Both the position numbers and the translations under genes were made by a program. Below, piece after piece: positions 57,601 to 64,000 of a DNA stretch of 64,000 bases (positions are counted from its first letter, which is position 1; each line of letters starts with the position of its first letter). The notes beneath the pieces are model-generated. The model was not told where the DNA came from, did not search any database, and saw only the letters and a program-made list of their open reading frames with translations. The stretch is from Paenibacillus cymbidii (lineage in GTDB: Bacteria > Bacillota > Bacilli > Paenibacillales > NBRC-103111): NCBI RefSeq assembly GCF_004764705.1, contig NZ_SHLX01000021.1, forward strand, positions 1 to 64,000, written 5' to 3'.

Positions 57601-58594
57601 TCCAGTTGCCCGGGTTGCCGGACGAAACGACGTAATTGTCCATATCGTACGAGTCGCGCAAATACACATCGGTCAAGTTGTACAATTGCCCGAGGTCGAT
57701 GTAGGCGCTGGCCGGGTACGACACGCTGCTGCTCCAGCCCGGCGACCATAACGTCGTCGGATCGCCGCCCGTGCCGTTTTTCGGATCGCCTGCGACCGTT
57801 TGCTCGTCGACCAGTTTGGTCGCGTCGCCGTAGCCCGATCCGCCTTCATTGGTGACCATCGCTGCGGTCAGCGCAATTTTGCCGATCGGGGGCGGTGTCG
57901 GTGTTGGTGTTGGTGTTGGTGTCGGTGTTGGTGTCGGTGTCGGTGTTGGTGTTGGTGTTGGTGTTGGTGTCGGTGTCGGTGTTGGTGTTGGTGTCGGTGT
58001 TGGTGTTGGTGTCGGTGTTGGTGTCGGTGTTGGTGTTGGTGTTGGTGTTGGTGTCGACGAAGCGGGAGTGCCGTACAGCACGATTTCCGTCACTTGCGAA
58101 TGGGCGGAGTTCATTGTCACGCGGACATACCGCGTCGTCACGCTGACCGGATGCGCGCTCCAGTAGTGGTGTTCTGTCAGGGGATCGGTGAACAGCGTCG
58201 TCCAGCTGCCCGGATTGCCGGAGGAGACGACGTAATTGTCGATATCGTACGAATCGCGCAAATACACGTCGGTCAAGTTGTAAAGCTGCCCGAGGTCGAT
58301 ATAGGCGCTGGCCGGATACGTTACGCTGCTGCTCCAGCCCGGCGACCACAGCGTCGTCGGATCGCCGCCCGTGCCGTTTTTCGGATCGCCCGCAACCGTC
58401 TGCTCGTCGACCAGCCTGGTCGCATCGCCGTACCCCGACCCGCCTTCGTTCGTTACCATCGACGGGGTCAGCGCGATTTTGGTCGAATCGGCCGCCGCCT
58501 TCGGTACGGCAACGTCGAACGGGACCCCGGACGACACGAGAAGCCCAACCAGCAATACCACCACCATGCCGATAAGAGCCGTCTTCTTCATCAT
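54602..58594 (-). CDS. Large secreted protein: discoidin-like, FN3, PA14 and C-terminal esterase
   Basis: 1330 residues. Signal peptide 1-36; discoidin-like module, a Thr-Pro linker of about 27 repeats, a second discoidin-like module, FN3 domains, a PA14 domain (about 605-740, with QTYTFYTQTTAGDGVRLWV), two more FN3 (about 755-990), then a feruloyl-esterase/CE1-like alpha/beta hydrolase with LVFLHGQGESG, nucleophile S1212 in TGLSVGGGG and a distal His in NNDHDSW. It probably removes ester groups from cell-wall polysaccharide while the binding modules hold the substrate. ATG 58594 follows GAGGAGGGAA. Confidence 0.82.
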   Translation of the reverse strand: MMKKTALIGMVVVLLVGLLVSSGVPFDVAVPKAAADSTKIALTPSMVTNEGGSGYGDATRLVDEQTVAGDPKNGTGGDPTTLWSPGWSSSVTYPASAYIDLGQLYNLTDVYLRDSYDIDNYVVSSGNPGSWTTLFTDPLTEHHYWSAHPVSVTTRYVRVTMNSAHSQVTEIVLYGTPASSTPTPTPTPTPTPTPTPTPTPTPTPTPTPTPTPTPTPTPTPTPTPTPTPTPTPTPPPIGKIALTAAMVTNEGGSGYGDATKLVDEQTVAGDPKNGTGGDPTTLWSPGWSSSVSYPASAYIDLGQLYNLTDVYLRDSYDMDNYVVSSGNPGNWTTLFTDPLSEHHYWSGHAVSATTRYVRVTMNSAHSQATEIVLYGAPAGGGGGDTTAPAAVTNLAASNPTTSSVLLTWTAPGDDGATGTASSYDIRYSTSPITTGNWAGATPVSGEPAPAAAGTSQSMTVGGLSASTTYYFALKTADEVGNISALSNVPSLATAAAGDTTAPAAIKSLTVANPTATSITLRWTATGDDGSVGQATGYEVRYAGSPTNTTIAGNTWAGATVFPQTLVPKTAGQAETLTVTGLAPGHIYSFAIVAKDEAGNTSGLSNSAMTATTWDNTAYSAGMVAEAYDDVTLNDFKGRLVVDRLQLFASDLPVENSTFGARITGQVVPQYSQTYTFYTQTTAGDGVRLWVNRQLLIDTWSSGTSAERSGTIALTAGQAYELRVEYKGLNGSSYLKAYWSSPSQAKDMIRTPKATALPDTIAPNAIANVSATTLGDSAVRLSFTAPGDDDITLPGLAQPWGLVSDYEARYSTSPITSANWSAAAKAEPYVMPTGGSDSITVSGLRPGTTYYFAVKGIDEAGNAGAISNVVSAATTGTADNTAPDAVTNLSAANGSLLKAQLSWTAPGDDGAAGTAASYDIRFSTATITGASWGSAAEAFIEPAPAAAGNGQTMTVSGLLPNTTYYFAMKTKDEVGNESALSNVASLTTTAAPAGGYATGGASSIDLHASLAQTGSIYYALYNASQGTQAAAAVKSAAQGATGGALVRGGTIAVASGDVGSDLTRTMSALPENATYYLYWVGETTALGAVNSATVQLQVRQKDISFASSAIGANVHYLAYQPEAAYRDPNAKQPLLVFLHGQGESGFENEINKVKTHGPPKLIAQGQEMPFIVISPQKSYNGQWYVPGLIDGIVNDAMKRYNVDPKRIYVTGLSVGGGGAYYYADEHPEKVAAVLPVTGRNVTETTGYPPFITWENAFRMNGVPMWSFTNAYDPVVSRSQSEEIMKWLNLSPVAPTPPPMFTVYQVNNDHDSWTATYDNPAIYTWLLGQSKN
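57893..58055. repeat. GGTGTY microsatellite coding the Thr-Pro linker
   Basis: About 27 hexamers GGTGTC/GGTGTT in a row, coding a Thr-Pro linker on the minus strand. Two synonymous forms alternate, so it is not a pure monomer run. Confidence 0.95.
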
Positions 58595-58803
58595 TTCCCT
58601 CCTCGTACGGATGGTTTCATTCGAAATGCCGTCATTAACGATCTTCGTCGAACCCGCGTTTACTGCCGCACATCGCCTTGCGTTTTCCCGACCACCTCCC
58701 GTCACGAAAAAAAGAAGGAAACGGAATCGCTCCCGTCTCCCTCATTATGGTAACTCTGGCGCACGAATGAAAACCGTAACTTTTCGTGATCGCTGTTCCT
58801 TTT

Positions 58804-60441
58804 TTATCTTTTTAGCGAGTCGCGGTATTCCTGCGGCGTTTGTCCGGTCATCTTTTTGTAGAAGCGGGTAAAATACGAAGCCGATTCGTAACCGACGCGA
58901 ATGGCGATCTCCTGAATTTTGAGCGGGGTGGCGCCGAGCAGCTCGTTCGCCTTGGCCACGCGCGCCGTCGCGATATAGTCGGTGATGTTTTCGCCGGTCT
59001 TCTGTTTGTACAGCCGGGACAAATAATAAGGAGTCAGGTGAACGATGTCCGACAGCTGGTTGAGCGACAAGTCGCCTTCGAGATGGGCTTCCGCATATTC
59101 GTGAATGCGCCGCACCACTTCGTTCATCTCGCGCTCGCTTTCGTCCGTCCGCCGGTCGAACAGCCGCTCCGCCAGCGTGCGGAAGAAGCGGGTCGCCTCC
59201 TCCCAGGAGGCATGCTCCTGCAGCGAAAACAGCCGATTGATGTTGACTTCGCCGGCCATGTCCTCCAGCTGCTCCCAGCGGTTCAGGTAAGAGATGAACA
59301 AGGCCGACATTTGGTAAAAGGTTTCCAGCGCCAGCCCCGTTTGCATCGCCGGCCGGCCTTGCACCGCCCCCATAATCTCCTCGTACAAGGCGGCGAATTT
59401 GTCCGTTTCCTTCTGCTCGAGATATTGCGCGAGCAGCGCGATTTTGCGCAGGCTGTCGCGCTCCTGCAGCCGGCTCGCCCGCAGCAGATGGCGGTCGGAC
59501 AGCAGCACCTCGCTGCCGGTGCCGAGACCGCGCAGGAACAAGCCGTTCAGCCGGTCGAACTTCGCCGGCGCCTCCAACCAATCGGCCGGAACGCTGCCGA
59601 CGACGAACGAGCAGCTCAGCTTGAGGCATTCCCGGCACGACGCCTGCACCGCTTCCAGCGTGCCGAGCGCATAGCCGGCCAGCCGCTCCCAATCGGTTCC
59701 GGCCGCGCCGTCCGGCGCCGTTTTCGGCTGCAGCAGCCACACGAACCGGTCCTGCTCATAAGCGACGTAAACGCTGTGGAACGTTTCGGCAAAATGCTCC
59801 TCGAGAATGTTGTTGACGGAGTAAGCGAACAGCATCTTGTCGCCCGGCGCCATCCGCTCGCGCCAGCGGTCGACGCGGCCGAGCGCCAGCAGCACTTCGC
59901 GTTCGCCGGCTAACGGGATGTCCAGCTCGGCGAACCGCAACCGCCGCGATTCCGGCGTCGACGGCTCGCCGCGCAGCAGCGCCAGCATATACTCCTTGCG
60001 GAAGATCGGCATCGCCGCCTTCAGCTCGCTGCGCGCTCCTTCCAGCAGCTTGTCGTACGTATGCTCCTCCTGGATCAGGGCAATCGCCTTTTGCACGGCG
60101 GAGACGATATTTTCGTCGCCTTCCGCCTTCAGCACGTAGTCGATCGCCCCGCCGCGAATCGACGTCTGCACATAATGAAAATCGTCGTAGCCGGTCAAAA
60201 AAATCACCTTGCACCTCGGCCACTGCGCGGCAATCGCCTGCTGCAGCGCAATGCCGTTCATGCCGGGCATCTGGATGTCGGTCAGCACGATATCCATGCG
60301 CAGCCGGTCCGCCGCCGCCAGCGCTTCTTCGCCGTCGAACGCCTGGTGCACTTCGAGATCGAGCGCTTCCTCCTGCTCGAACAACGCCGTCAAGCCGTCG
60401 ACGATGAACGGCTCGTCATCCACAATCAGCAGCCGGTACAT
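58804..60441 (-). CDS. YesN-type response regulator with AraC DNA-binding domain
   Basis: 545 residues. Receiver domain 1-125 with LLIVDDEPFIVDG, phosphoacceptor Asp near 56 in DIVLTDIQMPGMNG and conserved Lys in YVLKAEGDE. A linker region and a C-terminal AraC HTH pair (SLNQLSDIVHLTPYYLSRLY, IQEIAIRVGYESASYFTRFY) follow. Partner of the kinase 1 bp upstream; it probably controls the secreted-enzyme operon at 58594-50053. Confidence 0.95.
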   Translation of the reverse strand: MYRLLIVDDEPFIVDGLTALFEQEEALDLEVHQAFDGEEALAAADRLRMDIVLTDIQMPGMNGIALQQAIAAQWPRCKVIFLTGYDDFHYVQTSIRGGAIDYVLKAEGDENIVSAVQKAIALIQEEHTYDKLLEGARSELKAAMPIFRKEYMLALLRGEPSTPESRRLRFAELDIPLAGEREVLLALGRVDRWRERMAPGDKMLFAYSVNNILEEHFAETFHSVYVAYEQDRFVWLLQPKTAPDGAAGTDWERLAGYALGTLEAVQASCRECLKLSCSFVVGSVPADWLEAPAKFDRLNGLFLRGLGTGSEVLLSDRHLLRASRLQERDSLRKIALLAQYLEQKETDKFAALYEEIMGAVQGRPAMQTGLALETFYQMSALFISYLNRWEQLEDMAGEVNINRLFSLQEHASWEEATRFFRTLAERLFDRRTDESEREMNEVVRRIHEYAEAHLEGDLSLNQLSDIVHLTPYYLSRLYKQKTGENITDYIATARVAKANELLGATPLKIQEIAIRVGYESASYFTRFYKKMTGQTPQEYRDSLKR

Positions 60442-60442
60442 G

Positions 60443-62221
60443 TCAATCCGCCCCCTCTATCGCTTGCCTGTCCTCCGGTTCGGCCGCCAGCTTCAGCACG
60501 ACGCGCAAGCCGCCCAGCTCGCCGCGCGAAACGGCGACGCCGCAGGCGGGGCCGTACATGATGCGCAGCCGCCGGTGCACGTTCAGCAGGCCGGTGAACT
60601 CCTGGTCGATGCTGTCGTTTTCCAGTTCGCCCGTCAGTTCCTTCAGCCGTTCGTCGGTGAGCGTCTCGCCGTTGTCTTCGACGCTGACGAGCACGTAGTC
60701 GCCCGCGCGGACGAAACCGACGCGAATCATTCCGTCCCTGCGCCGCGTCTCCAGCCCGTGTTTGTAGGCGTTCTCCATGATCGGCTGCAGCGTCAGCTTC
60801 GGAATTTTCGCCCGGGCGCACGAAGCCGGCAGCTCGCCGAACTCGACCTGGATGCGGTCGTGAAACCGCATGTTCTGGATTTCCATATACGTGCGGCAAT
60901 GCTTCGCCTCCGCCTCGAGCGGCACGGCGCTTTCGGCGCTGCGCGTAATGTAGCGGAAGTATTCGCCGAGAAACTGGCTGAACCGCGCGACGTTGTTGTG
61001 GTCCTTCAGCTTGGCCAGCCGGAACAGGATGAAGTACGTGTTGTACAAAAAGTGCGGATTGATCTGCGATTGCAGCTGCTTCAGCTCCGCGCTCTGGGCG
61101 CGCAGCTTCTCTTCGTACACTTGCTGGATCAGCACGCGCAGCCGTTCGATCATGACGTTGAACCGTTTGAACAAATACATGAACTCGTCGCTCGCTCTCG
61201 GCAGCGCCGCCGTTTCCAGCTGGCCTTCCTCCACACGGCGGAACGACCGCACCAAGGTGCGCAGCGGACGATGAATGAGCCGAAAAATCCAATACGAATA
61301 GACGATGATAATAATCGCCGATACCGCAGACAGCATCCAATATAAACCGCGGTAGGCGCCGATTTGGCCGACGACCTGCTTCTGCGGCACATAAGCGGCG
61401 AGGAAGGCGCCGAAGTCGGCGGAGTACCGGTAAGCGACCATGTAGATCTTGCCGCCGATGCGCAGCTTTTCGATCCCCGTCATTTGCCCGCTGTCCTGCT
61501 TGTCGCGCAGGAACGGCATCATGGCCGCCAGCGCGCCGGCATCCTTGTCGTTTACGATCGACCACTCGTGCTCGGCATCGATCAGCATGGCGCCGGACTG
61601 CTCGTAGTCGTCGGTGAACCGCAGCAGCGCGCGCCGCAGCTCGTCGGTGTCCAGCTCGATCGACACGACGTACGACGGCTGGATGCGCGACAGCAGCTGC
61701 GTGTCCGGATACGCCATGCCGAGAAACAGCCGGCCGTTCCAGAAGCTGATGCCCTTGTCTCCTGTTGAGCCCGGCTTGACGGCTTCGTAGTCTGCATTGA
61801 TATGGTCGCTGATGTATTCGTTGTCGGTCAGCGTGCGCCCGAGGGACAAGATATGGACGCTGACGCTGCGTATATAAATGCTGGAGCTCTTGACCAGCTG
61901 CAGCTTGCCGTGGGTGCGGGTCACGGTGTCGGACCATTCGTACTGCGGCATCGCTTCGCTGAGCAGGCTGAGCCGCAGCACGTCCTTGTCGAGCACGTAG
62001 TCCTGCTCCAGCTTCTGGATATGGTTTTTTTCGATTTCGAGCGAGCTGAGGTAGTACTCGACCCGCGACTGCAGCGACTTGTACAGCTGCTCCTTCACGC
62101 TCGACTCGCCCAGCTTGTTCGCGGTCAGACCGAGCCCGTACAGCGGGGCGATAACCAGCAGAAAAGCGGCGATCAGCTTCGGAAACAGCGTGCCCGATCC
62201 GAATAGTCGGCTAAGCGGCAT
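60443..62221 (-). CDS. YesM-type sensor histidine kinase
   Basis: 592 residues. Two membrane helices (about 12-32 and 290-310) flank an extracellular Cache-like sensor, then HAMP, the His_kinase motif LQSQINPHFLYNTYFILFRL (phospho-His in NPHFLYN) and an HATPase domain with PIMENAYKHGLE (N box) and VEDNGE. It signals to the adjacent YesN protein, usually in response to extracellular sugars or polymers. ATG 62221 has AAAGGATG upstream. Confidence 0.95.
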   Translation of the reverse strand: MPLSRLFGSGTLFPKLIAAFLLVIAPLYGLGLTANKLGESSVKEQLYKSLQSRVEYYLSSLEIEKNHIQKLEQDYVLDKDVLRLSLLSEAMPQYEWSDTVTRTHGKLQLVKSSSIYIRSVSVHILSLGRTLTDNEYISDHINADYEAVKPGSTGDKGISFWNGRLFLGMAYPDTQLLSRIQPSYVVSIELDTDELRRALLRFTDDYEQSGAMLIDAEHEWSIVNDKDAGALAAMMPFLRDKQDSGQMTGIEKLRIGGKIYMVAYRYSADFGAFLAAYVPQKQVVGQIGAYRGLYWMLSAVSAIIIIVYSYWIFRLIHRPLRTLVRSFRRVEEGQLETAALPRASDEFMYLFKRFNVMIERLRVLIQQVYEEKLRAQSAELKQLQSQINPHFLYNTYFILFRLAKLKDHNNVARFSQFLGEYFRYITRSAESAVPLEAEAKHCRTYMEIQNMRFHDRIQVEFGELPASCARAKIPKLTLQPIMENAYKHGLETRRRDGMIRVGFVRAGDYVLVSVEDNGETLTDERLKELTGELENDSIDQEFTGLLNVHRRLRIMYGPACGVAVSRGELGGLRVVLKLAAEPEDRQAIEGAD

Positions 62222-62453
62222 CCCGCATCATCCTTTCTCCGGAACTTATTCGACGACCGCCCGCCGTCCCCTGCCCATCCCTTCCAGTATGCCGAGCCGT
62301 GCAGGGGAAGTATATCGCACTTTTTGGTCATTGCTGGTCTTATTTCGTCTTTTGCCGATAAAAAAAGGGGGTTGTGCCAGGTACGGGAAACGGGTTATGG
62401 TGGAATAATGAAGAATACAAGATTACTGTTCCGGAAAGGGTAGGTACGAACCG

Positions 62454-63503
62454 ATGGAGAACGCAAACAGCGTCAAACTGACTTCCTATTCGACCAAAGG
62501 AGGCTGCGGGTGCAAAATCGGCCCCGGCGACTTGTCCCAGGTCATTCGCTCCTTGCCGGCGGCGACGCCGAACCCGAACCTGCTCGTCGGCATCGATACG
62601 AGCGACGACGCCGGCGTGTACCGATTGAACGACGATCTCGCGCTCGTGCAGACGGTCGACTTCTTCACCCCGATCGTCGACGATCCGTATTCCTTCGGGC
62701 AAATCGCCGCCGCCAACGCGATCAGCGACATTTACGCGATGGGCGGCACGCCGCTGACGGCGCTGAACATTGTCGCCTTCCCGATTCGCACGCTCGACAA
62801 GACGGTGCTGGCCGACATTTTGCGCGGCGCGGGCGACAAGATGAAGGAAGCCGGCATCACCTTGATGGGCGGCCATTCGATCGACGACAACGAACCCAAG
62901 TTCGGGCTTGCCGTTACCGGCCTGGTGCATCCGGACAAGGTGCGGACGAACGCCGGCTCGGTGCCGGGCGACAAGCTGATCCTGACCAAACCGATCGGAG
63001 TCGGCATCCTGACCACGTCGATCAAAAAGGACAAGCTGTCGGAAGATGAAGTCCGGCGCGTGACCGAAGTGATGGCAACGCTCAACAAAACGGCGGCCGC
63101 CACGATGGAGCCGTTCGACGTGCACGCCTGCACGGACGTTACGGGCTTCGGGCTAATGGGCCATGCGCTGGAAATGGCCAAAGGCAGCGGCGTCGGCATC
63201 CGCGTTCGCGCGGCGGACGTGCCTGTGCTGCCGCGGGTGCGCCAGCTCGCCGAAGAAGGATTCGTGCCCGGCGGCACGAAAAACAATTACGCCCACGTGA
63301 AGGATGCCGTCGACTTCCCCGCCGAGCTGGACCAGATCGGGCAGTGGATTCTGTGCGACGCCGTCACTTCCGGCGGGCTGCTTATTTCGGTGGCGGCCGA
63401 ACAGGCGGAGGAACTGCTGGGCCGGTTGCTTCAGGCAGGCGTCGAAGCCGCCCTCGTCGGCGAAACGACAGCCGACCATCCCGGCCGCATCGTCGTGCTG
63501 TAG
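62454..63503 (+). CDS. selD: Selenide, water dikinase (selenophosphate synthetase)
   Basis: 349 residues. The glycine-rich N-terminus GGCGCKIGP carries the catalytic Cys-Lys pair (Cys, not Sec). AIR-synthase-fold motifs include GIDTSDDAGVY, FFTPIVDDPYSFG and TDVTGFGLMGH. It makes selenophosphate from selenide and ATP. It lies 33 bp before mnmH, so the selenium is used at least for tRNA 2-selenouridine. No selA or selB in the window. Confidence 0.96.
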   Translation: MENANSVKLTSYSTKGGCGCKIGPGDLSQVIRSLPAATPNPNLLVGIDTSDDAGVYRLNDDLALVQTVDFFTPIVDDPYSFGQIAAANAISDIYAMGGTPLTALNIVAFPIRTLDKTVLADILRGAGDKMKEAGITLMGGHSIDDNEPKFGLAVTGLVHPDKVRTNAGSVPGDKLILTKPIGVGILTTSIKKDKLSEDEVRRVTEVMATLNKTAAATMEPFDVHACTDVTGFGLMGHALEMAKGSGVGIRVRAADVPVLPRVRQLAEEGFVPGGTKNNYAHVKDAVDFPAELDQIGQWILCDAVTSGGLLISVAAEQAEELLGRLLQAGVEAALVGETTADHPGRIVVL

Positions 63504-63536
63504 CCGGAAGCCTGCCGGCGCAAAGGAGCGATAACC

Positions 63537-64000
63537 ATGTTTCAGGATATCACAATCGAAGATTTGCTTGCGCTGCGGGAGAAGAAGCAGATCGTTACGA
63601 TCGATGTGCGCTCGCCGTCCGAGTTTGCCGATTCGACGATTCCCGGCAGCGTGAACATTCCGCTGTTCGACGATGCGGAGCGGGCGGAAGTGGGTACGCT
63701 GTACAAGCAGGTCGGCGTCCAGACCGCCAAGGACAGAGGGCTGGAGATCGTGTCGGCCAAGCTGCCGGCATTTATCCGCACGTTCGCGCAAATTAACGGC
63801 GCCAAGGCGGTATTCTGCTGGCGCGGCGGCATGCGCAGCAAAACGACGGCGACGGTGCTCGACCTGATAGGCATCCGGTCTTACCGGCTGATCGGCGGCA
63901 TTCGCGAGTACCGCAAGTGGGTCGTGGCTACGCTGGAGCGGATCGAGTTTCGGCCGCGGGCGATCGTATTGCTTGGCCATACCGGCACGGGGAAAACCGC
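63537..64000 (+). CDS. mnmH: tRNA 2-selenouridine synthase MnmH/SelU (3' end cut by window)
   Basis: The first 154 residues are visible: a rhodanese domain with TIDVRSPSEFADSTIPGSVN and the catalytic Cys in VFCWRGGMRSKT (near residue 97), then the start of a P-loop domain (LLGHTGTGKT) at the window edge. The full enzyme replaces sulfur in 2-thiouridine 34 of tRNA by selenium from SelD. ATG 63537 follows AAAGGAG. Confidence 0.95.
   Translation, partial: MFQDITIEDLLALREKKQIVTIDVRSPSEFADSTIPGSVNIPLFDDAERAEVGTLYKQVGVQTAKDRGLEIVSAKLPAFIRTFAQINGAKAVFCWRGGMRSKTTATVLDLIGIRSYRLIGGIREYRKWVVATLERIEFRPRAIVLLGHTGTGKT

Noticed and set aside
57893-58166. Val-Gly or Val-Leu repeat proteins on the plus strand
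   Set aside because: They are the antisense reading of the Thr-Pro linker.
60426-61937. Second open frame within the kinase gene
   Set aside because: Out-of-frame shadow of the histidine kinase with no motifs.

Overview
The window looks like a piece of chromosome from a high-GC member of the Paenibacillaceae (Paenibacillus/Cohnella type). The evidence is the Bacillus-type gene order (groEL-groES, tat, moaC, an ABC-F gene, tsaD-rimI-tsaB-tsaE), the CIRCE and T-box regulation typical of Firmicutes, and a high density of LplB/YtcP-type sugar importers, YesM/YesN two-component systems and large AraC-type regulators with membrane sensors. The species cannot be fixed from the sequence alone.

Bases 1-8177 are clearly more AT-rich than the rest and form a small integrative element or phage-satellite-like island. 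It holds an IS21-like transposon end, several unknown small genes, an excisionase-like HTH protein, an unknown 509-residue protein, a P4-type primase/helicase with four 99-bp in-frame repeats, a DUF6075-like protein, a second small HTH protein and a tyrosine integrase. It abuts the 3' end of groEL.

Bases 8230-17535 are core genome: groEL-groES under CIRCE control, tatC-tatA, a molybdopterin-binding protein, mogA/moaB, moaC, 5-formyl-THF cyclo-ligase, an EEP-family phosphodiesterase and a divergent ABC-F ATPase. The ABC-F gene is followed by a dense cluster of DnaA boxes. Next is leuA (17536-19152) behind two complete leucine T-box riboswitches in tandem and a consensus sigma-A promoter.

Bases 20001-27306 are a minus-strand sugar-uptake cassette: two permeases, a lipoprotein binding protein, an AraC-type regulator and a GH88-type unsaturated glucuronyl hydrolase. 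Bases 27909-30792 are the t6A genes tsaD-rimI-tsaB-tsaE. A second importer with a divergent regulator and a 548-residue toroid-like enzyme (31040-38806) separates tsaE from thiL (39067-40125). Both tsaE and thiL start behind nearly the same promoter.

Bases 41100-44800 are a third importer on the plus strand, preceded by five 39-bp hairpin repeats. Convergent to it are a GH78-type rhamnosidase-like gene and a heparinase II/III-like gene. Two large secreted mosaic proteins follow (a GH-A-like glycosidase and a PA14/esterase protein, both with FN3 and discoidin-like repeats), then a YesN/YesM two-component pair. The window ends in selD and the start of mnmH (tRNA 2-selenouridine synthase).

Functionally, the accessory half is a set of plant-cell-wall or uronate-polysaccharide utilisation cassettes: secreted enzymes cleave polymers, lipoproteins and permeases import the oligosaccharides (no ATPase gene is present, so a shared MsmX-like ATPase elsewhere is implied), and GH88, GH78 and lyase-like enzymes finish the breakdown. 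Several non-coding repeat families (a four-hairpin module in three copies, a 6x50-bp palindromic array, 5x39-bp leader hairpins, a MITE-like repeat) sit between these cassettes.
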